From a virus, in IMG/VR virus record IMGVR_UViG_3300035698_032807, positions 1 through 58,753 of that record: a DNA stretch of 58,753 nt; one strand, written 5' to 3'. The position numbers and the translations under genes were made by a program. The notes below the pieces were generated by a model. It saw only the letters and a list, made by a program, of their open reading frames with translations. It searched no databases and was not told the origin of the DNA. This document shows positions 42,701 through 49,899 of the stretch, in pieces (the stretch's first letter is position 1; the number at the start of each line of letters is the position of its first letter).

Positions 42701-45604
42701 GGGCGGGATATCTGCTCGAACTCCGGGCGGAGTATCTGCTCGAACCACGACTGAACTACTACGAGGTGTATCCGCCCGAACTCCGCCCGAACCTCCTACC
42801 CCTTGCGCCTGCACTTCCACTTGCTTCACAGGCTGAGGTTCTACCACCGGCTGTGTTGCTGGTGACTGAACCACAACTAGATGCCCAGCTAAAATGGTGC
42901 GGATACGGTTACGGGTTTTTTCATCAAAAACAATCGTTCCAAATAACCGCGCATCAACTATTCTCTGCACCCTTTCAATTAAATCCTCTATAGGATCGGA
43001 ACCATCTTCCCCAAACTGTCCAGCTCGGTAGAAAGCATAACCAATTGCGTTACTTAATTTAGGGGCGATGGAAAGCATGGAAGCCACAATCTCGGTGAGC
43101 TGAGGACCACTTTTCTCCACCATATAAAGCAGGTTGAGGTTTTTAGTGTAGGTAGAAGTTAATAGCTTCTTGATAATCTTTTCACCAACCGCCTCCCTCA
43201 ATTCATCTATGCTTTTAATCTCTTCACCTAATCGGTAGCGCTCCCGCAGTATGTTATAAATTTTTGTCGCCCACTCATTCCGCTCCTTGATGGTAATACC
43301 CGCCGGGAATAGCCGTGCAATTTCCTCAATCGTCGCCGTGTTTAAATTAACCCCCGCTACCTCAAGCCGTCCTGGTGGTCCGTCAAACCTAGCAGGAGGT
43401 AACCCCAATTGGTTTTGAATTTGTTTCTCAATAAAGCCCCCCAGTCCCCCAGCTTGCTGCACCGGACTAGAGATCAACTGCTTAATGTTATTAAATAGTG
43501 CAGTAATTTGAGGAGCTAATTGTTGTTGTTGAGCTAATATTTGCTCCAAAAAGTTCTCCGGCTCCAACGCTAATTTTGCCGACAACCTATCTAAAAGATA
43601 AGCAAAATTTCGTTGCTGCGACAGCAAAATATTAATCGCTTTATAGCGCGAGTTGTCATTTTTACCCGAAGTTCCATTCAACTCTGCAAACAAACTTGCT
43701 GTCGCATCTTTTAGCTTTTGTTGGTACTCTACATATTCTTTAACCGTCCTAACTGACCTGGCTTTGCGGATAAATTTCTTATTAATTGTATTATTAATAT
43801 TCGGCTTATCAATTCGACTCGATCCACCAACAATCATTAACAAGCTACGTGGATTAAGTGACCTCAAATCCCTAACTCGTTTCAGTCCAGGATACAAAGC
43901 TAACGTACCTTTATCTATAAAAAACTGAGGTATTAAAGCTGTAGTCGGAGGTGTTATGCGATCTTTCTCGTACTGATCCTTTAATTCTTTAACTAGCCTA
44001 GCTTCTGCATAAGTTAACCCATAAAGATTAATCAATACCTCCCCTTGAATTGTTTTTAAATCTAATCCCGGTGGTAACTTCGCTAGTGTCGCTTGTTGAT
44101 CTGGTTCAGTTAAAATTTGATACGGCAAAACAGGCAAATTCTTAACCGCGTTAATTTGCTCCTGCTTAGTCAGAGCATTCTTTAGCGCCGCTTGTGTTCC
44201 CGCCGTATCTGTTTGGTCGGTCAATTGCTCAACCACATCTACACCAGTTTGAGCAACGAGTGACCCAATTGCTTCCCCCTGTGCAACCAGTGGGCTAACT
44301 CCAGGCTGAGTCACAGACGAAGTGGTAGTCTGCTGTGCCGGAACCTTCTGCATCAACATATAAAGCAACCCCAAGGAGAGCGCCGCACCTCCTGCCACAA
44401 TAATGTTTCGCGCTAACTTCTGCGACTGCTCCTGGCGCACCCGTTCTTGCTCTACCTCCTTAACCTTATCCACAGCCACCGCTGAACCTGCAACCGAAGC
44501 CAAAGACAGCGTAAGTGAGATTGCATTCTTAAGAGTATTCCAGCTCCCCTTAGTCGGCGCAACGTCGCGATTTTGCTGCGATCGCCCAGGGTCAGCCAAC
44601 CTTCGATCGTCGGCTTGCCTGCGACCATCCACAGGAACCCACAAACACCTGCAAACAGGATGACAAGGAATCACCATTTGCGTTGGATCTGCTCGTTGTT
44701 TAAAAGCCACGCGATGCTGGGCAAACAATACATCCACCGAAAGTACAATGCCGTTACGACTACGACAAAGCCGACAAACGCTCATATCTTCTAAAGTTTG
44801 CCAGCGCACCATCTTCAACTTTGCCTGCTTATATACCTGCAACCTACCCAAAGAATATCCCGCCGATAATTCCGTCGCGGCGATCGTCTTAGAGCGGCTA
44901 CTGAAACTAGTCGTCCCAGGTATAGCTAATTTCGTCCTGATCAGCTTTTCACCAACACTAATGCTTGGGTCACGAATTTCGGCAAGCGACTGGCGCCCCA
45001 GTATTAAATTAATTTTCTGCAAAAGTTTAGAGCGATCGCCCCTAGGAATCCCACCAGCCCCGTGCAAGCTTGCCGCTTCTTCAATTACTCGCTCAATTGA
45101 TCCACTAGTTTTTTTATTTACATCATCAGCCAGGAACAAGGTACGAGCCTCCACCGCGTTCCTTAAATCAGTGTTACGCAGCGGGTAACCATAGTTTGGT
45201 GGATAAGCCGTGTAAAAAGGCTCCTGTGGATACTCCGGCAGGGCAAAATTAGCAGGCTCCAGACCAACTTGATGGTTGACGATATTTAAGGCTTTTACCG
45301 CATGGTTAGCGCCAACATCCCAAACATCTGTCCACAATCCATACAGTAATCCTTGGTAATTAGGATGCAAGGTCCAGGGATTTTTTTGAGTGGAGAGGCG
45401 ATCGCCTGACTCTAAATGTGGCTCAATTTCTTTCCACCACGCATCCGTGCTGGAAAAACCCACTGTCTGTAACAGACCAGTGTACCGATCTTCCCTTTGC
45501 TTAAAACTATCCAAAATCTCTTTGCGGTCGAGAATCGGCTCATCTTCTGGGTACGGGGCTTCCTCTGCAAACTGTACAATAGGCGAAAATACTGAATCAA
45601 ACAT
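39731..45604 (-). CDS. Giant Mu gpF-like minor head protein, 1957 aa
   Basis: The N-terminal ~330 residues match the Mu F-like head morphogenesis domain: SAGYSLGRLQVYKQAKL, MSVCRLCRSRNGIVL and CHPVCRCLWVPVD. These proteins normally have 250-500 residues. Here the chain continues with a hydrophobic stretch near 400-420 (IIVAGGAALSLGLLYMLM), ComEA/GspK-like helix-hairpin-helix elements (LNTATIEEIARLFP, near 755), a 60-residue run of RADTPPGV octapeptides (about 938-998) and extended helical coiled coils. I infer a DNA-contacting internal or ejected protein attached to the portal region. The last ~17 codons derive from an IS605-type hairpin, so the native C-terminus was altered. Its ATG is 3 bp from a divergent gene. 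Confidence 0.85.
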   Translation of the reverse strand: MFDSVFSPIVQFAEEAPYPEDEPILDRKEILDSFKQREDRYTGLLQTVGFSSTDAWWKEIEPHLESGDRLSTQKNPWTLHPNYQGLLYGLWTDVWDVGANHAVKALNIVNHQVGLEPANFALPEYPQEPFYTAYPPNYGYPLRNTDLRNAVEARTLFLADDVNKKTSGSIERVIEEAASLHGAGGIPRGDRSKLLQKINLILGRQSLAEIRDPSISVGEKLIRTKLAIPGTTSFSSRSKTIAATELSAGYSLGRLQVYKQAKLKMVRWQTLEDMSVCRLCRSRNGIVLSVDVLFAQHRVAFKQRADPTQMVIPCHPVCRCLWVPVDGRRQADDRRLADPGRSQQNRDVAPTKGSWNTLKNAISLTLSLASVAGSAVAVDKVKEVEQERVRQEQSQKLARNIIVAGGAALSLGLLYMLMQKVPAQQTTTSSVTQPGVSPLVAQGEAIGSLVAQTGVDVVEQLTDQTDTAGTQAALKNALTKQEQINAVKNLPVLPYQILTEPDQQATLAKLPPGLDLKTIQGEVLINLYGLTYAEARLVKELKDQYEKDRITPPTTALIPQFFIDKGTLALYPGLKRVRDLRSLNPRSLLMIVGGSSRIDKPNINNTINKKFIRKARSVRTVKEYVEYQQKLKDATASLFAELNGTSGKNDNSRYKAINILLSQQRNFAYLLDRLSAKLALEPENFLEQILAQQQQLAPQITALFNNIKQLISSPVQQAGGLGGFIEKQIQNQLGLPPARFDGPPGRLEVAGVNLNTATIEEIARLFPAGITIKERNEWATKIYNILRERYRLGEEIKSIDELREAVGEKIIKKLLTSTYTKNLNLLYMVEKSGPQLTEIVASMLSIAPKLSNAIGYAFYRAGQFGEDGSDPIEDLIERVQRIVDARLFGTIVFDEKTRNRIRTILAGHLVVVQSPATQPVVEPQPVKQVEVQAQGVGGSGGVRADTPRSSSVVVRADTPPGVRADIPPGVRADIPPGVRADTPPGVRADIPPGVRAEAEESKDLWNDLLTQYDDVQLRYRNLQGDISSAVDKGRTRDPNKIGGQGFIATLRSQFFGQADKWGQEAGRKTSGAVGNATQFESQMLLLQGEVNELRQLLEDETDPASPSIFSPRGNRGLISSVKEKVKQNNRKVTSILAQIKEIEDFKKEGFGSLLTRLLKLKKNLEDLRKKSLTIAKDIGKAERERLLLRIDNEAAKISALSQLDLGQNYLAARKIRSQYEVLKINLGNPDSFDIVTPINSRLVLVDESIASLTGDFAGVAKYKVRFLEVKDFLKNFPQTLNQFIGSFPEKDHGTAASVSSSRNTVQAKQAQVLKAFDNLFNELEKQEKIILKSRAEYESVIALTGLDDSKAAVQAVITEQEKELTSNLEVIKDVGKDRFTRNVPLKDARNARVLPGVGGEDFVIGQKTSIRERVKIKEAQLRKPYTKVNWAVGEIRRAINTNVYASRLEQSDAVANLRKKTLVTSNFVKSTISANVDDITESLQDLKEFSIVNYLTFVTDGIRGESVRKVGERYKERASYINEEYDERSRVLKKIQLKLEAEIQVDPTYQFGDELLTIAEIESRISTAEAEARAIAASRRSNDLTPIRQKFEGVSIRVAEIEAQYGIGGSLSSLMRARLDSVGISDARVMEIFTGASKPTAAEQAMLNTFSPQNLEEFRRYARVIVAKAAQDVARGKAVMGNIQSSQPFLNAAKTRQMIDDLPPAERATLDDAATRGALESFNQWRNLKIKEADLTQKKDQAWAEITNKLTDFNKNLRKTLGKEISVNPNIRQQNGMSFTVNDSTASDAFNWSDVFENPFASNTVPISLARGKGKEERRQMLRIKSRGEAQISQIADMFEALPWVGELLGFGGVRETDIGGRIMGLAGEGKAQLNRKVFEKYINEVEEGMKLTWEPTTYVDMEIALSLIRLRHKEKSAEMSFVGFKSKGKSMVHFRQLDTPPFSKRGSVKHHARKWS
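39755..39793. mobile_element. Solo IS605-type hairpin (18-bp stem)
   Basis: CTTGACACTCCCCCGTTT pairs perfectly with its complement around a 3-nt loop. Its core GGGGAGTGTCAA also occurs at 4870-4881 and 58353-58364/58406-58417. No transposase is attached, so it behaves like a minimal non-autonomous element or a deletion footprint within the 3' end of the giant gene. Confidence 0.65.
42612..42790. repeat. 24-bp repeats coding RADTPPGV octapeptides
   Basis: Seven or so near-identical 24-bp units encode RAD(T/I)PPGV on the minus strand. The unit is in frame, so copy-number change lengthens or shortens a flexible Pro-rich linker without disrupting the gene. Confidence 0.85.
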
Positions 45605-45607
45605 ACT

Positions 45608-46231
45608 ATGGCAACAAATATTTCTAACAAAGGGAGTAAGCTTAATTCCACATTACTCAGGCAACAGCTTACTTTTTTTGAGCAAGTTTTAACCCCAGCT
45701 TTAAATAAACTTGTATCAGCAATAAACAACATTGACCGCAGCCAATTGCTGCTACCAACTACCCTAGAATTAATTTTACAATCATTACGAACAAGCGAAA
45801 ATAACACCGTTCCCCACGAAAATTTATTGCCAACCCTAGAATTGATTTTACAATCATTACGAACAAAGGAATGCGACGAAGACCTTGCCGTGGTGTTTCC
45901 AGAGCTGTATCGTCTTAGGATATGCGAAGTTACTGGAATTGGGGAAATTCCTTTTGGGGCTATATCTGCCTCAATCTTTAATGCAGGCGATCGCTTTGGT
46001 TTTGTCGCTGACATTGACGAGATGGACGTAGTTCGCATGGTTCCACTACCACCTAGAACCTCAGTAAATGTAGGACCGTTTAGTAGGTTGATGGCAATTC
46101 CTTATGACGCCACGGGGACAAGATTTCTTGTTAACTATACCCAGCAAATTAACAGTGACTACTGTCTTTTGAAAGTTGAAGAAGATACTATGCTGATTGA
46201 TGAAAATGGCAATTACTTAGCAATTTTTTGA
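45608..46231 (+). CDS. Hypothetical protein with internal duplication, 207 aa
   Basis: First gene of the plus-strand tail-tip operon, with its ATG only 3 bp from the divergent giant gene's ATG. The helical N-terminal half contains a duplicated LPTLELILQSLRT segment (residues about 50-80), encoded by near-identical DNA. The C-terminal half is beta-rich. This layout (helical anchor plus beta domain) is common in phage structural proteins; no named family is recognised. Confidence 0.65.
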   Translation: MATNISNKGSKLNSTLLRQQLTFFEQVLTPALNKLVSAINNIDRSQLLLPTTLELILQSLRTSENNTVPHENLLPTLELILQSLRTKECDEDLAVVFPELYRLRICEVTGIGEIPFGAISASIFNAGDRFGFVADIDEMDVVRMVPLPPRTSVNVGPFSRLMAIPYDATGTRFLVNYTQQINSDYCLLKVEEDTMLIDENGNYLAIF

Positions 46232-46531
46232 TTCTTCTGCCATGAAAGTAAGATGAAAATTATCTTCTGGTTGCCCATTCTTTGAAAAAGCGATCCAGAA
46301 AATGTCTTTTTCTATCCTTCCAATCTTAACCCGTTCAGTATCAAACAAAATTACAGCAAAAGAAAGTAATTGCTCGACGCTGATTGGTTTTCTACCATTC
46401 TCAATTTTACTCAAATCTGCTTGATGAGTGTTCATAATAAGAGCTAGTTGCTGTTGACTTAGCCCTTTCCTCTTTCGAGCAGCCCGAAGGCTTGCCCCTA
46501 AATCCTTTCTGAGTCGCCTGTATTGATACAT
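46217..46531 (-). CDS. XRE-family HTH regulator, 104 aa
   Basis: A small DNA-binding protein. Residues about 6-62 are a classic helix-turn-helix (LGASLRAARKRKGLSQQQLA, then TVHQADLSK-like recognition helix and IENGRKPIS). The C-terminal 35 residues are acidic/aromatic and may dimerise or bind ligand. Its 3' end overlaps the upstream gene by 15 bp, convergently. Its start is 99 bp from the divergent tail-tip gene at 46631, so it may regulate that operon or itself; the intervening DNA has repeated ATTCG(G)TA half-sites. Confidence 0.85.
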   Translation of the reverse strand: MYQYRRLRKDLGASLRAARKRKGLSQQQLALIMNTHQADLSKIENGRKPISVEQLLSFAVILFDTERVKIGRIEKDIFWIAFSKNGQPEDNFHLTFMAEESKNC

Positions 46532-46630
46532 GAATTTATTTTATGGCATATTCGTATAAAAATTGTATTCGGTAAATGAATAAAGTAGGATAACTGCAAG
46601 ACGTAGAATATTGATTATTAATTAAAAACT

Positions 46631-47323
46631 ATGCCAGTAAAAATACTCGGCAAAGTCATCGGACAGATGGCTGAACTTTTAGGTGTCAACTTAACATCAA
46701 GTGTTAAAGTTTTGGTGGAAACTGACACAGGACAAACAAGATTTGTCAGACTTGCCGCCCTTTCCAGTTTCTTTGGATCAACTGGAATCGTTACGCCCCC
46801 ATCGCCATCGCCAACACCATCTCCTGCGCATAGTCTTCCTGCGGACGCGCCCAATGGAACCTATTTTACGGTTATAACAAAGACCTCTGCGGGGACTACT
46901 GTTGACTACGTTGAAGGGAGTAGTTTCTTGGTTGCCAACGGAGGGACACCTACACCTACTCCAACACCTACTCCAGCACCAACACCTACTCCAGCACCAA
47001 CACCAACACCTACTCCACCAGTCACCATCAGTTTTGTGTCAACCACTTCCCAGACAATCGCTGGTGTCACAGCTAGATCGAGGTCTGTTAACCCTGTCTC
47101 TAAGTTCATTTTTGAGCCACTAGCTTTACCTGGTGGAACACCCCTTATTATGAACTTGAACATTGGTACGACTAATGTCCTGTCAGTCTCTTACACATCA
47201 GACTACGAGGGTAGACCTTTTACCTACGTTGATGACAACGGCATTACTCGCACAACCTACACCAACGCAAGCAATCAGATTGTGCCCCTGACATTCCGAT
47301 CAGGTACTTTAGTCGTCGGTTGA
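46631..47323 (+). CDS. Tail-tip protein with Pro-Thr linkers, 230 aa
   Basis: Modular protein: an N-terminal basic/hydrophobic module (residues 1-50, KILGKVIGQMAELLGVNL), a Ser/Pro linker, a short beta module, a Pro-Thr linker ([14 protein letters not shown]) around 108-130, and a C-terminal beta domain of about 95 residues. This linker style recurs in the next enzyme-like genes, so I infer that all are parts of the tail tip or fibres. No known family for either beta domain. The module at residues 55-100 weakly resembles the second domain of the next protein. Confidence 0.7.
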   Translation: MPVKILGKVIGQMAELLGVNLTSSVKVLVETDTGQTRFVRLAALSSFFGSTGIVTPPSPSPTPSPAHSLPADAPNGTYFTVITKTSAGTTVDYVEGSSFLVANGGTPTPTPTPTPAPTPTPAPTPTPTPPVTISFVSTTSQTIAGVTARSRSVNPVSKFIFEPLALPGGTPLIMNLNIGTTNVLSVSYTSDYEGRPFTYVDDNGITRTTYTNASNQIVPLTFRSGTLVVG

Positions 47324-47398
47324 CCTCTCCCAACGCTGACTCTCTTCAGTACAGCGCGGGACTGTAGAGCCTCCCGATCCCACTATTAGTTAAAAAAT

Positions 47399-49648
47399 AT
47401 GGCAATAATTTATAGAACAGTAAATGCCGTTTATTACTACGGTGCACCTATCCCGGTAAATGACAGCACGACTCCGGCTAAGAGCATTTTCAAGATTGAG
47501 AATGGTCAGATCAGTGCTTTTTATAGTCGAGGCAATTTGAGCACACTGGATATGATGACGCCTGGATCTTATTGGATCGAGTCAGCGTCTCAGTATGAAT
47601 TGCCAAACTCATATCCTGATGCAGGTGTTTCCCCTGCTCCAACACCAACTCCAACACCAACACCAACTCCAACACCAACCCCAACTCCAACCCCAACTCC
47701 AACCCCTATTCCAACCCCTACACCAACCCCAACTCCAACCCCTATTCCAACCCCTACACCAACCCCAGTCGGCGGGGTAATCTCATTAAGTAATGGAACA
47801 TTGGTTCGACTTGCTATTGGTTTTGGATTTAGTTCAACGGGTCTTGGTCAGATTAGTTACTACCGAGATACTGATACAAATGGTGCTTGGTTTAGTGGTT
47901 CAGAGACTGGTGTAACTTATAAAGTCATTCCATCTGAGAACAAGTTAGCTCGTGGTGGCGCAATTAATTCAATTCAGACATTCACTAGCGCACAAGGTAA
48001 TTACACAGAGTCGCCCTTATCGCAAGCTGAGTACGATGCTTTAGGCTCTTCTGGTAGTCCGACCCCAACACCAACACCAACACCAACACCAACACCAACA
48101 CCAACACCAACACCAACACCAACACCAACACCAACCCCAACCCCAACACCAACACCAACACCAACACCAACACCAACACCATCTAGTGGGTACTATGGAA
48201 CAACCCTTGGTATGGGTTTAAATGGATTATCTGACTGGTCAACTCAACTGCCTTTCCTCAACATCTTTAAACAGTCACGGGCTTTGAATGGCAACAAGGA
48301 TGCTAACGGCTACTTAATAAGTGGCAGTTCAAGCACAGTGGTTTTTGCCGACAACCCAGTTAGTGATGGGCGTTGGGTTGTTAAATGGACGGGTCAAGGT
48401 ACAGTCACCTGGTCTGGTGCCACTATTGTTAGTAGTTCAGCCAATCGCCAAGTAATTACAACTAATTCAAATGGAAATATCTCAATCAATATTACTTCCA
48501 ATAGCTCAACTGACTATCCTAGAAACTTCGTCATTGTTCGTGAGGATTTAGAATCCTTGCATGACAGTGGGGAAATTTTCAACCCAGACCTTATCGCTAA
48601 ATTGCAAGGCATAAAGGTTATACGCTTCATGGATTGGCAAGGGACTAACGATAGCTCAGAAACAAGCTGGAGCGATCGCCCTAAATTTACAGATGCCTCT
48701 TGGTCTGGCACGGTTAAACAAGCTCCTGTAGAAGTGATGTGTGCGCTTGCCAATAAGCTAGGGGCAAGTCCTTGGTTCTGTATGCCGCACAAAGCAACAG
48801 ACGACTATGTACGTCAGTTTGCCACCCTTGCCAGATCACTACTCAATCTAGGTTTAATGCCACATGTTGAGTACTCCAACGAAACTTGGAACTGGCAATT
48901 TGGACAAGCTAGCTGGTCACTGCAACAAGGTAAAGCCCGATGGGGACAGGATGTGGGGGATGCTCACGTTCAGTGGACGGGGATGAAAGCTGCCATGTTT
49001 GGTCGCATCTGGAAAGAAGTTTGGGCAGAACGGGCTAGCAGTGTTAAAACTGTTCTTGCAACTCAAACCGGTTGGAAAGGTTTGGAAGGTGGCTTGCTCA
49101 ATGCGCCTAAGTGGGTAGCAGAAGGGAACCAAGCTCCATATCGTCAGGCTGATTTGTACGCAATCACAGGTTATTTTGCCGCAGGTTTAGTTAGCCAAGA
49201 AAACTTTAGCACAGTGCTTGGCTGGGCAAATCAAGGTGCAGCAGGACTAGATCAAGCTTTTCAACAGTTGAGAACAGGTAGCCTATTACCAGGAGGAAAT
49301 GTTAATGACAACATCGGTGATTTTACCTACCACAAAGGAGTTGCCGACTCTAAGGGATTAAAGTTAGTCGCCTACGAGTCAGGACAACACATCGTTGATT
49401 TCACCATGTCTAACAATACAACCCTTGATAACTTCTTGATCTCAATTTCCCGTGACGCTCGAATGAAGGAAATTTACGCAACTAACTTGAGCAACTGGAA
49501 AACCGCAGGCGGCACAGTCTTCTGTCAATTTGTTGATATTAATAATCCCACTCGCTGGGGATGTTGGGGTGCGCTTGACACAGTTCGCCAAACAACTAGT
49601 CCCAAGTGGAGCGCTCTAATGGAATTTAAAACAGCTAACCCAGGATAA
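47399..49648 (+). CDS. Modular glycoside-hydrolase-like tail protein, 749 aa
   Basis: Four parts: an ~80-residue N-terminal module shared with the DUF1800 protein ([29 protein letters not shown]), a Pro-Thr linker, a beta module (about 125-215), a second, longer Pro-Thr linker, and a large catalytic-like domain (about 262-749). The latter has [10 protein letters not shown] with E495 as candidate acid/base, a clan GH-A-like Asn-Glu pair, and VAYESGQHI with E660 as candidate nucleophile. It could degrade host sheath or capsule polysaccharide. The exact GH family is not identified. No signal peptide, consistent with virion delivery and not secretion. Confidence 0.78.
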   Translation: MAIIYRTVNAVYYYGAPIPVNDSTTPAKSIFKIENGQISAFYSRGNLSTLDMMTPGSYWIESASQYELPNSYPDAGVSPAPTPTPTPTPTPTPTPTPTPTPTPIPTPTPTPTPTPIPTPTPTPVGGVISLSNGTLVRLAIGFGFSSTGLGQISYYRDTDTNGAWFSGSETGVTYKVIPSENKLARGGAINSIQTFTSAQGNYTESPLSQAEYDALGSSGSPTPTPTPTPTPTPTPTPTPTPTPTPTPTPTPTPTPTPTPTPSSGYYGTTLGMGLNGLSDWSTQLPFLNIFKQSRALNGNKDANGYLISGSSSTVVFADNPVSDGRWVVKWTGQGTVTWSGATIVSSSANRQVITTNSNGNISINITSNSSTDYPRNFVIVREDLESLHDSGEIFNPDLIAKLQGIKVIRFMDWQGTNDSSETSWSDRPKFTDASWSGTVKQAPVEVMCALANKLGASPWFCMPHKATDDYVRQFATLARSLLNLGLMPHVEYSNETWNWQFGQASWSLQQGKARWGQDVGDAHVQWTGMKAAMFGRIWKEVWAERASSVKTVLATQTGWKGLEGGLLNAPKWVAEGNQAPYRQADLYAITGYFAAGLVSQENFSTVLGWANQGAAGLDQAFQQLRTGSLLPGGNVNDNIGDFTYHKGVADSKGLKLVAYESGQHIVDFTMSNNTTLDNFLISISRDARMKEIYATNLSNWKTAGGTVFCQFVDINNPTRWGCWGALDTVRQTTSPKWSALMEFKTANPG
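48061..48180. repeat. ACCAAC-type hexanucleotide repeat (Pro-Thr linker)
   Basis: About 20 consecutive six-base units encode alternating Thr-Pro. Similar tracts occur at about 47638-47766, 46946-47016 and 50586-50646. The unit is in frame, so slippage would change linker length without a frameshift. Confidence 0.9.
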
Positions 49649-49653
49649 AACCG

Positions 49654-49899
49654 ATGAAATACCTGCCAAACAACATTATTCTCAGTGAAGACAATGTTAT
49701 TGAAACTACTTTCTATTGTCGAATAATTCAGCTAACGGCAATACTAAACAATCCTGACAAACCAGATATTGGTGAAGAAACCGCTGCACTGGTTCAAGAA
49801 TTAGACCACCTCTTGGAAACTATGTCAGACTCCTCTTTTAAAACATTTTACTCTGAACGTTACGCCACTATAAAAGTAGCGAAAGGATTATATGGCTAG
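49654..49899 (+). CDS. Small hypothetical protein, 81 aa
   Basis: Unrecognised. A mostly helical protein (TAALVQELDHLLETMSDSSF) placed 5 bp after the hydrolase-like gene and overlapping the DUF1800 gene by 8 bp (ATGGCTAG). Its size and position suggest a chaperone or assembly factor for the tail-tip enzymes; there is no direct evidence. Confidence 0.65.
   Translation: MKYLPNNIILSEDNVIETTFYCRIIQLTAILNNPDKPDIGEETAALVQELDHLLETMSDSSFKTFYSERYATIKVAKGLYG

Noticed and set aside
42600-42836. Plus-strand ORF with ARTPGG repeats
   Set aside because: It is the complement of the RADTPPGV repeats of the giant minus-strand gene.
47985-48182. Val/Leu repeat ORF on the minus strand
   Set aside because: It is the antisense of the ACCAAC repeat coding the Pro-Thr linker.
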